Below are positions 24,301 to 32,075 of a stretch of DNA of 45,042 nucleotides, piece by piece. The notes beneath the pieces were generated by a model that had not been told where the DNA came from, searched no databases, and was given only the letters and a program-made list of their open reading frames with translations. A program made the translations under genes and the position numbers. Source of the stretch: Novipirellula artificiosorum (GTDB lineage Bacteria; Planctomycetota; Planctomycetia; Pirellulales; Pirellulaceae); NCBI RefSeq assembly GCF_007860135.1, contig NZ_SJPV01000027.1, positions 1 through 45,042 of the forward strand, in the 5' to 3' direction. Positions within the stretch are counted from its first letter, which is position 1. Each line of letters begins with the position of its first letter.

Positions 24301-26316
24301 GGAATCAGGCAGCAGGTCTCTCAGAACAGAACGGGCCGCTTTCTGGTGGTAGCGGTGTTCGGGCGGTGACGTGGAAGCACTGAAGGTCTCTTCCAAGAAG
24401 GTGACACCGACACCCTTTGTCCCGCCGACTTCTTTCAATGCGGCGGCGGTCCACGCCTTGCCTTTCATCATCTCGGCAAACAGCGCCAAGCGCACGCAGA
24501 TGACTTTGCCTTCCTCGGCAAGACCCGCCACTGACTGTTTAAGGAAGTCCTTTTGGTCTTTCGATGTCTCTTTGATGACTTCGGGGAGTTTGCCGAATGC
24601 CCTCCCAAATGCTGCCAAGACCTTTCGTGCATGGTCCAAATCGAAAAGATCGGTCATCGCACTGTTCTGTCCCTCAATGAGTCGGATTTCCAGTTCTCTC
24701 AAGAACCGACTCACCGCCAGCCAGAAGTCATCCCGCACCATCACGATGCACTGCACTCGGCCCCCATCGCATTGCCGCAGAGCTTGCACCATATCGGTGT
24801 TCTCCTCTTCCTTCTTGGCGTGCAACCATTGCTCGAACTGGTCAAGAACGATCAACACTTTCTTGCCGACTGGAATGCCTTGGCCTCGCCTGAGTGCTGC
24901 CAGTGTGTCTTTGAGGCTCAATTTGTCTTCGAGTGCGGGACAGCGTTTCCGCAGACCATGCAGCAAACGGCTTTCCGTTTCTTCCGGTGTGGCCTCGATG
25001 TAAACCGGGATCACTTCCTCGGAAAGCCGAGGCAAGAGTCCCGCTTTGACCAGCGACGACTTACCGCAACCCGAGGGTCCGTAGATCAAGCCGACTGAAA
25101 ACGTGTTATCGGGATCGGTTTCTTCAATGCGAGTCTTCCAGAACCGCAGGCTGTCGGGCAGTCCGTCACGATCTCTCGGCCCCGGCAGCAGTTCCAGAAA
25201 GAAGTCGGCATCGTGGGCTTCAAAGGACCGCAAGCCCTTCGGGACGATCTTGATCGGTTGGCTATCGGAGGAACCCAGACTCATCGAGGTGGACGATACG
25301 GCAATTGAACCAAGCGATGTGGAAGCTTGCGTTGAACCTTGAGTCGAGGAAGCAACCGATGTCACAACACCCGGCGACGTGCCACTCTGGATCACGGTCT
25401 GTTCCGATAAGAACAATCGCAGGTCTTCGGCCAAGTCGTGCGCCGACGAATACCGCTCGCTGGCCCGCTTCGCCATCGCCTTATGACAGATACGTTCCAG
25501 TTCCTTCGGCAGCTTCTCGTCGTACTGCCGCAGCGGTTTGGCTTCGTAGCTGGTGACTTGTTCCAACAACTCGGCCTGTGTATCGCCACGAAACGGCTGA
25601 CGACCGGCGAGCAACTCGTAGAACACGACGCCCAAACTGAAAATGTCCGACCGACCATCGACCCGGTGCCCTTCGCCACGGGCCTGTTCGGGACTCATGT
25701 AGGATGGAGTGCCTGCATACCTCGGCCCCTTGCCGATGTTCTCTTCTCGCAGTGCCAAGCCAAAATCGACGACGTAAGGCTGACCGTCTTTGCCGATCAA
25801 AATGTTGCCCGGCTTCACATCCCGATGGACAAGTCCCTGCTTGTGAGCGTAATGCAAAGCCTCTGCAACGGTAGCGACGAGTTCGGCGGCATCCCGGTAT
25901 TTCAGCCGAATCTTCTTGAGCTTTGCCGAGAGGTCGGTGCCCTCGATGTACTTGGAGACGACATAGCAGGGGCAGTCTTCCGTGCTGCCAACATCATGCA
26001 CTGGCACAATGCCGGGATGATCGAGATTGGCGACCGTGCGAGCCTCAGTCAGATACGCCTCGCCATCTTCGGGCTTCGAGATCAGCTTGGAGTGCGGCAC
26101 CTTGATGGCGACCAGTCGATCCAGTTGCTCATCGTGGGCCAGATAGACAAGACCAAAGCCCCCTTTGCCCAGCACTTTCTCGATGCGGTAGCGACCGATG
26201 CGCTGGGGGTGTTCGGCAGGTGCAGCCTCATCGGGCGAGAGGGGATTCCCTTGGTTGTCCTGTGTCACGTCGAGAGGATTTGAGTCGTTCAAGTGCGCAA
26301 TCGGCTTTCTCAGCAA
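21322..26316 (-). CDS. Giant Ser/Thr kinase - STAND NTPase - PA14-like - FGE-like fusion
   Basis: A 1664-residue membrane signalling protein. The PknB-like kinase (about 41-303) is complete: GKGGFG 50-55, Lys72, HRD 164-166, DFG 184-186, SPE 208-210. A Ser/Thr/Gly-rich linker (305-352) follows. Next is an nSTAND1-like P-loop NTPase: Walker A GPSGCGKSS 413-421, Walker B VLIVLDQFEQW 487-497, and LTHDYLVHSLRDWL at 740-753. A membrane segment lies near 820-840, then helical repeat-like sequence, a PA14-like beta domain (about 1104-1240, with DDGVRVWLDD), further repeats, and an FGE-sulfatase-fold domain (about 1395-1655: YRLPTEAEWEFACRAG, MQGNAFEWVYD, LLRGGSF). The two catalytic cysteines of true formylglycine-generating enzymes are absent near RGGSFTIRSSVVRSANRA, so this domain is more likely a binding module. 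No partner gene adjoins it. Confidence 0.9.
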   Translation of the reverse strand: MLRKPIAHLNDSNPLDVTQDNQGNPLSPDEAAPAEHPQRIGRYRIEKVLGKGGFGLVYLAHDEQLDRLVAIKVPHSKLISKPEDGEAYLTEARTVANLDHPGIVPVHDVGSTEDCPCYVVSKYIEGTDLSAKLKKIRLKYRDAAELVATVAEALHYAHKQGLVHRDVKPGNILIGKDGQPYVVDFGLALREENIGKGPRYAGTPSYMSPEQARGEGHRVDGRSDIFSLGVVFYELLAGRQPFRGDTQAELLEQVTSYEAKPLRQYDEKLPKELERICHKAMAKRASERYSSAHDLAEDLRLFLSEQTVIQSGTSPGVVTSVASSTQGSTQASTSLGSIAVSSTSMSLGSSDSQPIKIVPKGLRSFEAHDADFFLELLPGPRDRDGLPDSLRFWKTRIEETDPDNTFSVGLIYGPSGCGKSSLVKAGLLPRLSEEVIPVYIEATPEETESRLLHGLRKRCPALEDKLSLKDTLAALRRGQGIPVGKKVLIVLDQFEQWLHAKKEEENTDMVQALRQCDGGRVQCIVMVRDDFWLAVSRFLRELEIRLIEGQNSAMTDLFDLDHARKVLAAFGRAFGKLPEVIKETSKDQKDFLKQSVAGLAEEGKVICVRLALFAEMMKGKAWTAAALKEVGGTKGVGVTFLEETFSASTSPPEHRYHQKAARSVLRDLLPDSGTDIKGYMRSHAGLLEASGYGNRPKDFDDLIRILDSEIRLITPTDPEGKDVDDDSVTQTQAGQKYFQLTHDYLVHSLRDWLTRKQKETRKGRAELKLFDTSVTWNAMPENRFLPSWWEHLTIRLLTDKKKWTEPQRKMMGKAGRVHGVRSALVLVALAAVSLGGITIRSSIEKNRQELVAQKQEEQNDAEATRLVEGLLQADTSQVKTIIGNLSDYREYANDDLSKAFTESPDYSNAKIHAALAMLPDNKSVLPFLKERLLIVSPAQFAAVRDLLADQRADLIADYWQIAKDSGQAPARRFQVACALASYDPDNEHWQDKQFSQFVAGYLVSVLPSELLPWRNALRPVKDDLTAPLAAIYRDANKGEQVRGFATDTLADYLSDDAEVLFDLLADANESQFGPMFGKLTTHRERAITLGNAEVSKTLLPPTMDWTVRFYERDITEPPQPPADWEVVLESPVLDELRTAQLDLRERKESPTPPTDKVPSEFFATVATTEMTLDDAEYSLSITFDDGVRVWLDDKQVFENWAVNGATTKTVTIQGQSGQHTLKVEHFQMGGGYALAVGIQLPEDAKETLAMRQANAAVMLLRMDAAENVWPLLKHSPDPRVRSYIIHWLSPRGGDPPTIIARYDNETDVTIKRALLLCLGEFELPDSEQQPLIETLLTVYRSDPDAGLHAAAEWLLRKWRQADEIAAIDKELQQNEEQLTAAKDNKRKWYLNTQGQTFVILDADEFQMGSPESEAGHFPSEILHRRKIGRRIAISAKEVTREQWRVFAKSQVENVWPADLEGLKSAIRTDDSPMMAMTWYEAAWYCNWLSEQEGIPMEQWCYEPNDKGEYGPGMKAKEKFWELTGYRLPTEAEWEFACRAGASTSCYYGVTETLLTNYAWYLANGDSHSWPVASLKPNDFGLFDMQGNAFEWVYDANGSYPQPSEEVAIDAPSVEGVEDAISRLLRGGSFTIRSSVVRSANRAFNQPTYRNDYGFRPSRTYHLFP

Positions 26317-26591
26317 GACTTGTCATTGTCGTCACCCTCCGGGTTGTGTCTGAGTCTAGCAAATTCGATCTGTGAAAGCACCAGCCCGCCCCCGTTTGAA
26401 CGTAAACATTCGCCGAAAGGGGGGAACCGATCGCGCAGCGTTCGGAACGAGAGCCTCCGTGCTTTCGGAACTCGACGTCTGGGGAGCCTTGGGGCGAGAA
26501 TGGTGGCGACGAACCGCCGCCGCGCCATCATGCCTACCGTACACAAATCACCAATGACCAACCCACATCAATTGTTCGCCTTGCGTGCCAC

Positions 26592-27353
26592 GTGAACGCT
26601 ACCAGAATGCCGCTCCCAGTCTACGATGTGCAAGTCATCGAAAACGCCACACCAGACGAACACACCTACAACCCCTTGCATGACAGCAGCATGCGACAAA
26701 GTTTCGACGGCGACGATGTATGGGCCCAGTTCGATAAGCTCGCAATCACCGCGGCTGAGAGAGGATGGCACATTCACGAACATGCGCAGCGAGATTCGAC
26801 TGCTGCGCGAATGCTGGACATCGCCGAACGAATTAACAAAGTTCATCCGATGAAAGATCTGCGTTGGACGATCGCCCACTGCGACCTGATCTCGCGCCAA
26901 AGTATCGAACGGGCGAAGAAACTCGGAATGACGCTGGCCATCCACAACAAGACCGCGAAACCTTCGGTGGACGATCGTGACTCGCCGCCTGTTTCGTGGA
27001 TGGAGGAAAGTGGCATCGTGTGGGGGCTCGGCTCTGATTCGACTGTTGTTTCCACGATCAACCCGTTTCACAGCCTGTAGTGGGTAACGAGTGGTAAAGT
27101 CTTTCCAAGCAAGATATCGATCCGCACACCGGTCTCTCGTCAGGCTGCACTCGCCGCCCACACTCGAAGCAACGCTTTTCTGATGTTCAAAGAAAATGAC
27201 CTGGGAAGTCTCGAGGTCGGCAAGTGGGCCGACTTGGTCGTTCTCGATCGCGACTACATGACCGTTGCTGTCGATGAGATTCGCGACGTCAAGCCAGTGT
27301 AAACGATCATCGGCGGAAAGATCGTTTATGACTCTGAATCGGACAAGCTATGA
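26592..27353 (+). pseudogene. YtcJ-like amidohydrolase C-terminal half with two in-frame stops
   Basis: One frame carries a recognisable amidohydrolase: GWHIHEHAQRDSTAARMLD, RWTIAHCDLISRQSIERAKK, GIVWGLGSDSTVVSTINPF. TAG (27078-27080) follows, then WVTSGKV...RQAALAAHTRSNAF, LGSLEVGKWADLVVLDRDYM and DEIRDVKPV, TAA (27300-27302), then TIIGGKIVYDSESDKL and the natural TGA. Sequence on both sides of each stop is collinear with YtcJ-type (amidohydrolase 3) enzymes. The N-terminal half with the HxH metal motif is absent. Two nonsense changes plus the N-terminal loss mark it as dead. The first stop falls where TGG (Trp) is common in relatives. Confidence 0.75.
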
Positions 27354-27607
27354 GGACTTACACAACGGGACGAACGCAGCGTCACCGCGTGTGAGGAAAA
27401 AGAAGCCAAGGGTGCGGAACGGGCCTTTAGCAGTCTCTGCATTCGGTCGCCCAACTGCGTTCGGTTGCATCGCCCGCTCGCACTTCGCAAAATCTCTTCG
27501 CTGCAGTCTTCGTAAAATCCATGACCAAAATCGGGGAAAACTGCGCCAAAGCTGCTAATCTGCATCGGTCTGGGCACCGACGCGCCGGAGCGGATCAGCT
27601 CCGAGCA

Positions 27608-27687
27608 CGAAGTTGGTCCAACCGAACGCAGTTAAAAGTGACGGAGTCGAGTTGCTTTAGGGCAACGTATTCGCCGTTAGTATCCGC
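27608..27687. repeat. About 80-bp dispersed repeat, copy B
   Basis: Same orientation as copy A at 10202-10281. The last 33 bases differ at only a few positions. It follows the amidohydrolase pseudogene, as copy A follows the M28 remnant. Confidence 0.65.
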
Positions 27688-27811
27688 CAATTGAAACCGC
27701 ATACCTGTCCGCCCAATGCGGTTAGAGGGCACCGTACCAGCAGCACGCGCGCTGCCCACGCGCGCGAGTCACGCTCGTGGTTCAGCTCAAACAGCCCGGT
27801 GACTTCCGCCC

Positions 27812-27877
27812 GGCGGCGAGACGGCTTACTGCAACTCGTTGTGGAGTAGAAGGTTAGCGAGTTCAAATCCCGTCGCC
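27812..27877 (+). other. Degenerate tRNA-like sequence
   Basis: GCGAGTTCAAATCCCGTCGCC (27857-27877) looks like a tRNA T-arm and acceptor strand, and GGCGGCG (27812-27818) can pair with CGTCGCC (27871-27877). However, the T-stem and acceptor register do not fit, no D-arm is visible, and the length is short. If it derives from a tRNA it is a scar, not a functional gene. Confidence 0.25.
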
Positions 27878-28057
27878 AGGCTCGCTGCAAGCCACTGGCG
27901 ACGATGAACTTCGTTTTGCATCGACCGGCAACCAAAATTGTTGTGCCTCACCTCGCACGCTACGAGTTTGCTCGTGGGCCCTCGATGCCGTGAGCTCTCT
28001 ACGTGCTCGACCGCCGAATCCATCGAGTCTCGAGGATTCGACGCCTCCTTACGATTG

Positions 28058-28091
28058 TGACGTTACGTCAGTACAATCTGACGTTATGTCA
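28058..28091. promoter_or_regulatory. Twin 13-bp near-palindromes at the TetR start (operator candidates)
   Basis: TGACGTTACGTCA (28058-28070) and TGACGTTATGTCA (28079-28091) differ at one base. Each is palindromic apart from the centre and, in the second, one extra position. Their centres are 21 bp apart, two helical turns, so dimers would bind the same face. The second copy covers the ATG at 28086. This is the layout expected of a TetR autoregulatory operator. Confidence 0.7.
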
Positions 28092-28790
28092 GCTTCGAAA
28101 CAATCTCAGATTCGTCGCAGGAACGATCCCAGCCAGAGTTCGGCGTTGCGCAAGTCCGAAAGAACTCGGCAAGCGATTCTTGATAGTGCATTGGATTTCC
28201 TGTGGACGCATCCCTTCCGTGAGTTGACGGTTGGTGAGTTAATGTCCCTCGCCGGCACCAGTCGGTCGGCGTTCTATCAGTATTTTGCTGACCTTAATGA
28301 ATTGATGGAGGCACTGCTGCGGGGAATTGAAGACGACATCTTTGCGGCTGCCACGGCCTGGCTCGAGGGAGAGGGCGACCCTATTCCGCTGCTCGAGGAA
28401 ACGATGGCTGGGCTGGTAGGAGTTTGTTATCGGCAAGGGCCGATTTTGCGTGCCGTTTCTGACGCTGCTCCCATGGATGGCCGGTTGGAAAAAGCCTGGA
28501 CGGGTTTTCTGCATGATTTCGACGTCGCTGTCACGGATCGGATCGAACAACATCAAGCCGCCGGCTTGATCAAGCAATTTGAGGCTCGCCCGATAGCCAT
28601 TGCGCTCAACCGAATGGACGCTTATCTGCTGATTCACCATTTTGGACGCCGTCCGCGCGGGAACCAGGAATTGGTTCAGAAAGCGATCCTCCGAATCTGG
28701 ATATCCACGCTCTATGGTGACGAGGCGCTGGCAGCATCCGACTCCGAAAATCGATCGAAGCGGCGAGTGCCAAAATCGAAGAATAAATAA
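28086..28790 (+). CDS. TetR family transcriptional regulator
   Basis: A 234-residue protein. The N-terminal basic arm is followed by the TetR DNA-binding domain: SERTRQAILDSALDFLWTHP, then ELTVGELMSLAGTSRSAFYQ and YFADLNELMEALL. The ligand-binding half is helical (IPLLEETMAGLVGVCYRQGP) and ends in a basic tail (RSKRRVPKSKNK). I chose ATG 28086; a GTG at 27990 would add a low-complexity leader. Twin palindromes overlap this start, suggesting autorepression, and the DUF1254 gene begins 29 bp after the stop. It probably controls the downstream hydrolase cluster in response to a small-molecule ligand. Confidence 0.9.
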   Translation: MSASKQSQIRRRNDPSQSSALRKSERTRQAILDSALDFLWTHPFRELTVGELMSLAGTSRSAFYQYFADLNELMEALLRGIEDDIFAAATAWLEGEGDPIPLLEETMAGLVGVCYRQGPILRAVSDAAPMDGRLEKAWTGFLHDFDVAVTDRIEQHQAAGLIKQFEARPIAIALNRMDAYLLIHHFGRRPRGNQELVQKAILRIWISTLYGDEALAASDSENRSKRRVPKSKNK

Positions 28791-28819
28791 ATCTCCTGGA
28801 CATATGGAAAGGCCATCTC

Positions 28820-30337
28820 ATGAAACTCAGAACAACCTTCGTATTAACACTTGGATTCGTCTTTGGATTAACGATGACTTCTGCCGGAATTGCACAGGTA
28901 CCCAAAATGAAAATGACCACAGAAACGCCGCCGGGGATTGCGACTTCGGACAAATTGGAAACGCGCCTGGGCACTTTGCGACTGTTCGATGGAGTGCCCG
29001 ACAAAGAGACGGCTCAAAGAGTCTATGACAACCTTGATTTTCAGCGCGGTGTGCAGGCCTATTTGAACAGTATTCAAATTGCCTCGATGGGCGGCATGCG
29101 AAAGGGCATCCTTGAATTTGGTCCGCCCAATACGACCGCGCTGCTGTTCGAAGAGCTCATGGATTCCACGACACTCTTTCTGACGCCAAACACGACGTCT
29201 GTCTACATGGTCGCTTGGCTCGAAATGAAGGACGAGCCATACGTGATCGAAACTCCTCCGAATGTCCTTGGCATCATTGATAGCCATTGGTTTCACTATG
29301 TCGCTGATTTTGGCAACGCTGGACCGGACAAAGGCAAGGGTGGCAAGTTTCTGATCCTGCCGCCCGGCTTCAAGGGCGATGTGCCCGACGGCTATCACGT
29401 CGCCCAGTCTGACACCTACGGCAACTGGGTCATCTGGCGAGGTTTTCAGGTGGACGGCGATCCCAAGCCGGCTGTGGAGACAACCAAAAGGATCTTCCGC
29501 ATGTATCCACTCTCACAGAAAGACAGTCCACCGAAGATGAACTTCATCAATGTCTCGGGCAAGAAGTTCAATACGATCCATCGGACTGACTATCAGATCT
29601 TCGAAGAGATCAACGACGTCGTTCAGGCCGAGCCGAGCGAAGGGCAAGATCCAGAGATACTGGGTCAACTGGCTTCGATCGGAATCAAGAAGGGACAGCC
29701 TTTCAAACCTGATGCCAGGATGCAAAAAATTCTCAAAGAGGCCGCTGATGTGGGTGCCGTGACGGTTCGTACGCTGACGGCGCGTCCCCGAGATGAAATG
29801 TTTTACTTCTACCCGGGCGAAGGTGTCTGGAGCACTCCATTTCCGGGCGGGAGTTATGAATTCCTGGACAACGGTGCTCGCGTGCTGGACGCCCGCAGCT
29901 ATTTCCACTTCTACGCGACGGGCATCACCCCGGCGATGACCATGAAGATGGTGGGCAAAGGCTCGCAATATGGCGTGGCCTACATGGACGCGGATGGCAA
30001 TGCTCTCGACGGCAGCAAGACCTACAAAGTGCATCTGCCGCCCAACGTGCCAGCCAAGGATTTCTGGTCGTTCACGCTCTACGACAATCAGACTCGCTCC
30101 GAGCTCCAGACCGACCAGCGGTTTCCGGGCCTCGACAGCAACAAGAAAGGCCTGAAGCAAAACACCGATGGTTCCTTCGACATCTACTTCGGTCCCGAAG
30201 CACCGGAGGGACAAGAGAACAATTGGATTCAATCCGTTCCCGGTAAAGGTTGGAACATGCTAATCCGCCTCTACGGCCCGGAGCAACCGTGGTTCGACAA
30301 GACCTGGCGACCGGGTGATCCGGAGTTGGTTGACTAA
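28820..30337 (+). CDS. Secreted DUF1254/DUF1214 domain protein (first copy)
   Basis: A 505-residue protein with signal peptide (MKLRTTFVLTLGFVFGLTMT, then SAGIAQ). The N-terminal DUF1254 domain includes ETAQRVYDNLDFQRGVQAYL and LTPNTTSVYMVAWLEMKDEP. The signature GPDKGKGGKFLILPPGFKGD lies between the halves. The C-terminal DUF1214 part includes DADGNALDGSKTYKVHLPP, DFWSFTLYDNQTRSELQTDQ and a final WF(D)KTWRPGDPELV. The family has no firmly established biochemical activity; members are periplasmic and often duplicated. It is the first gene after the TetR regulator and is followed by a second copy, so it is a probable regulated target. Confidence 0.92.
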   Translation: MKLRTTFVLTLGFVFGLTMTSAGIAQVPKMKMTTETPPGIATSDKLETRLGTLRLFDGVPDKETAQRVYDNLDFQRGVQAYLNSIQIASMGGMRKGILEFGPPNTTALLFEELMDSTTLFLTPNTTSVYMVAWLEMKDEPYVIETPPNVLGIIDSHWFHYVADFGNAGPDKGKGGKFLILPPGFKGDVPDGYHVAQSDTYGNWVIWRGFQVDGDPKPAVETTKRIFRMYPLSQKDSPPKMNFINVSGKKFNTIHRTDYQIFEEINDVVQAEPSEGQDPEILGQLASIGIKKGQPFKPDARMQKILKEAADVGAVTVRTLTARPRDEMFYFYPGEGVWSTPFPGGSYEFLDNGARVLDARSYFHFYATGITPAMTMKMVGKGSQYGVAYMDADGNALDGSKTYKVHLPPNVPAKDFWSFTLYDNQTRSELQTDQRFPGLDSNKKGLKQNTDGSFDIYFGPEAPEGQENNWIQSVPGKGWNMLIRLYGPEQPWFDKTWRPGDPELVD

Positions 30338-30352
30338 TTCATCGTAGCTCCG

Positions 30353-30389
30353 GGACCTGTCCTGGCACACGCATCGCCGGGACAGGTCC
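30353..30389. terminator. Inverted repeat between the DUF1254 genes
   Basis: GGACCTGTCC (30353-30362) and GGACAGGTCC (30380-30389) form a perfect 10-bp stem with a 17-nt loop. It starts about 16 bp after the first DUF1254 stop. A partial terminator or mRNA-stabilising hairpin would fit; there is no U-run directly after it (CTACCTTTCT is 7 bases downstream). Confidence 0.6.
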
Positions 30390-30428
30390 TGGCCTACCTT
30401 TCTACAAACTAACGGCAGAGAACCATCA

Positions 30429-31967
30429 ATGAAAAACAAACGAATAGTTGTACGCGCGATTGTCGCGGTGTCCGTAACGCTGGCAGGAATCAATTGCTGG
30501 GCGCAGTCGCCGAAGCTGAAAATGACGACCGATATTCCGAAGTCGATCACGGCTCCGGACAAGGTCGAAACGTCGCTCGGCACGCTTGAGTATTTCGACG
30601 GAGTGCCAAGGCCGAAAACGGTGGAGACGGTCTACGACTATCTCGATCGGTCGCGAGCCGTCCAGGTATTTCTCAACTCTATTCCGGCCATGTCCGTAAC
30701 GACACTTCGTGAAGGTCAGGCGAGCGTTGGTGCAGACACGTGTAACAAAATCTGCATCTGGGATTCGCTGATGGATTCCGAGTCATTACTGCTGACCGGG
30801 AATACTTCCACCATGTATGCAGTCGGTTTTCTCGATCTGCAGAAGGATGGCCCATCCGTCATTGATCTTCCGCCGAACATGCTGGGCATCCTCGACGACA
30901 TGGAATTTCACTACATGACCGACCTGGGCGTGGCCGGTCCCGACAAAGGTAAAGGTGGCAAGTTTCTCGTGCTGCCCCCGGGCTACAAGGGCGACGTGCC
31001 CGATGGCTACTTCGTCGTGCCGTCAAAGACCAGCGGCGTGTGGGTTTTCATGCGTGGCTATCTGGACAAAAACCAGCCGCTGGGGAAGGCGATTCCCGCC
31101 GCATCAGCCAACATTCGCCAAAATTTGAAGGTGTATCCGTTCGCTAAGAAAAGCAATCCTCCGGCGATGGAGTTCATCAACGTCTCCGGCAGGAACATGA
31201 ACACGATCCTGCCGAACGACTATAGCTTCTTTGAAAAGCTGCATGCCTTGATCCAAACCGAACCCGAAAGTTACCTCGGGCCGGAAGCGAAAGGCATGAT
31301 GGCCGCTATCGGTATTGAAAAGGGAAAGCCGTTTAATCCCGATGCGCGGATGAAGAAGATTCTCACCGACGCAGCCGCTATCGGCAACGCCGGCGCTCGT
31401 GCCATCAGTTACTTCCCACGCGATCCAGGCAATCTGCTGTATGGCAAAGACAGCACGTGGGTCATGGCCTATGCCGACAAGGATACGACCTTCACTCGCA
31501 ACGGTGCCTATCGACTTGATCCGCGGGTGCTCTTCCACTTCGGCTACATCTGTGTGTCTCCGGCGATGGCCGTGACGGTTGCCGGCAAAGGGTCGGATTA
31601 TGGACTGAACATGCTCGATTCAAATAAGCAGGTGCTCGACGGTTCAAAGACCTACAAGTTGCATCTGCCGCCGAATCCGCCCGCCAAAGATTTTTGGGCG
31701 GTCACCATGTACGACACGCAAACGCGTTCGCAACTTCAGACCGACCAGCAGTTCCCAACGCTTGGCAGCCAAGACAAAGGCATCAAGAAAAACGCCGACG
31801 GTTCGTACGACATTTACTTCGCGCCGAAAGCGCCGCAGGGACAGGAAGGCAACTGGCTGCAAACCATACCCGGAAAGAGCTGGTGGATCGGACTGAGAAT
31901 GTACGGCCCGCTGCAGCCCTGGATCAACAAAACCTGGCGACCAGGCGAACTGGAACTCGTGAAGTAA
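30429..31967 (+). CDS. Secreted DUF1254/DUF1214 domain protein (second copy)
   Basis: A 512-residue paralogue of the preceding gene. A signal peptide ends near NCWAQ. Shared landmarks are KLKMTTDIPKSITAPDKVET near the N-terminus, GPDKGKGGKFLVLPPGYKGD, and LDGSKTYKLHLPPNPPAKDF at the C-terminal half, ending with INKTWRPGELELVK. Divergence across the whole length is considerable, so the duplication is old. The pair may form a heteromer or act on related ligands. A hairpin follows the stop, and the amidohydrolase gene begins 108 bp further on. Confidence 0.92.
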   Translation: MKNKRIVVRAIVAVSVTLAGINCWAQSPKLKMTTDIPKSITAPDKVETSLGTLEYFDGVPRPKTVETVYDYLDRSRAVQVFLNSIPAMSVTTLREGQASVGADTCNKICIWDSLMDSESLLLTGNTSTMYAVGFLDLQKDGPSVIDLPPNMLGILDDMEFHYMTDLGVAGPDKGKGGKFLVLPPGYKGDVPDGYFVVPSKTSGVWVFMRGYLDKNQPLGKAIPAASANIRQNLKVYPFAKKSNPPAMEFINVSGRNMNTILPNDYSFFEKLHALIQTEPESYLGPEAKGMMAAIGIEKGKPFNPDARMKKILTDAAAIGNAGARAISYFPRDPGNLLYGKDSTWVMAYADKDTTFTRNGAYRLDPRVLFHFGYICVSPAMAVTVAGKGSDYGLNMLDSNKQVLDGSKTYKLHLPPNPPAKDFWAVTMYDTQTRSQLQTDQQFPTLGSQDKGIKKNADGSYDIYFAPKAPQGQEGNWLQTIPGKSWWIGLRMYGPLQPWINKTWRPGELELVK

Positions 31968-31979
31968 TCGTGGATGGTG

Positions 31980-32029
31980 CTTCCAGCCTCATTAGAAAAC
32001 GTACGCTGCGGCTGGAAGCCACAGCCACG
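31980..32029. repeat. Hairpin with a 23-bp segment repeated at 41.0 kb
   Basis: GCTTCCAGCC (31980-31989) pairs with GGCTGGAAGC (32011-32020). The right arm and flank (CTGCGGCTGGAAGCCACAGC plus CAC, 32007-32029) recur exactly at 41003-41025. It may serve as a terminator after the DUF1254 gene as well as being a dispersed palindromic repeat. Confidence 0.65.
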
Positions 32030-32075
32030 TATCTTCCGATCGTCTTTCACGTCAAAACGACAAATGTAGGAAACC

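Larger units (their letters stand above)
27354..28057. other. Repeat-bearing region without an intact gene
   Basis: It holds an 80-bp dispersed repeat and a tRNA-like stretch. A segment at about 27402-27474 resembles 42623-42695: both can be read as AKGAE.A.S.L followed by RLHRP. No frame has clear intact coding content. Promoter elements for the TetR gene should lie at the right end. Confidence 0.45.

Noticed and set aside
21322..26316. Formylglycine-generating enzyme serving the two sulfatases
   Set aside because: The FGE-like domain lacks the catalytic cysteines, so an active FGE must be encoded elsewhere.
992..27302. Stop codon reassignment or programmed readthrough, suggested by in-frame stops at 992, 5989, 20494, 27078 and 27300
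   Set aside because: Both TAG and TAA are involved, the affected genes are mostly truncated as well, and intact genes here end normally with TAG, TAA and TGA. Ordinary pseudogene decay explains it.
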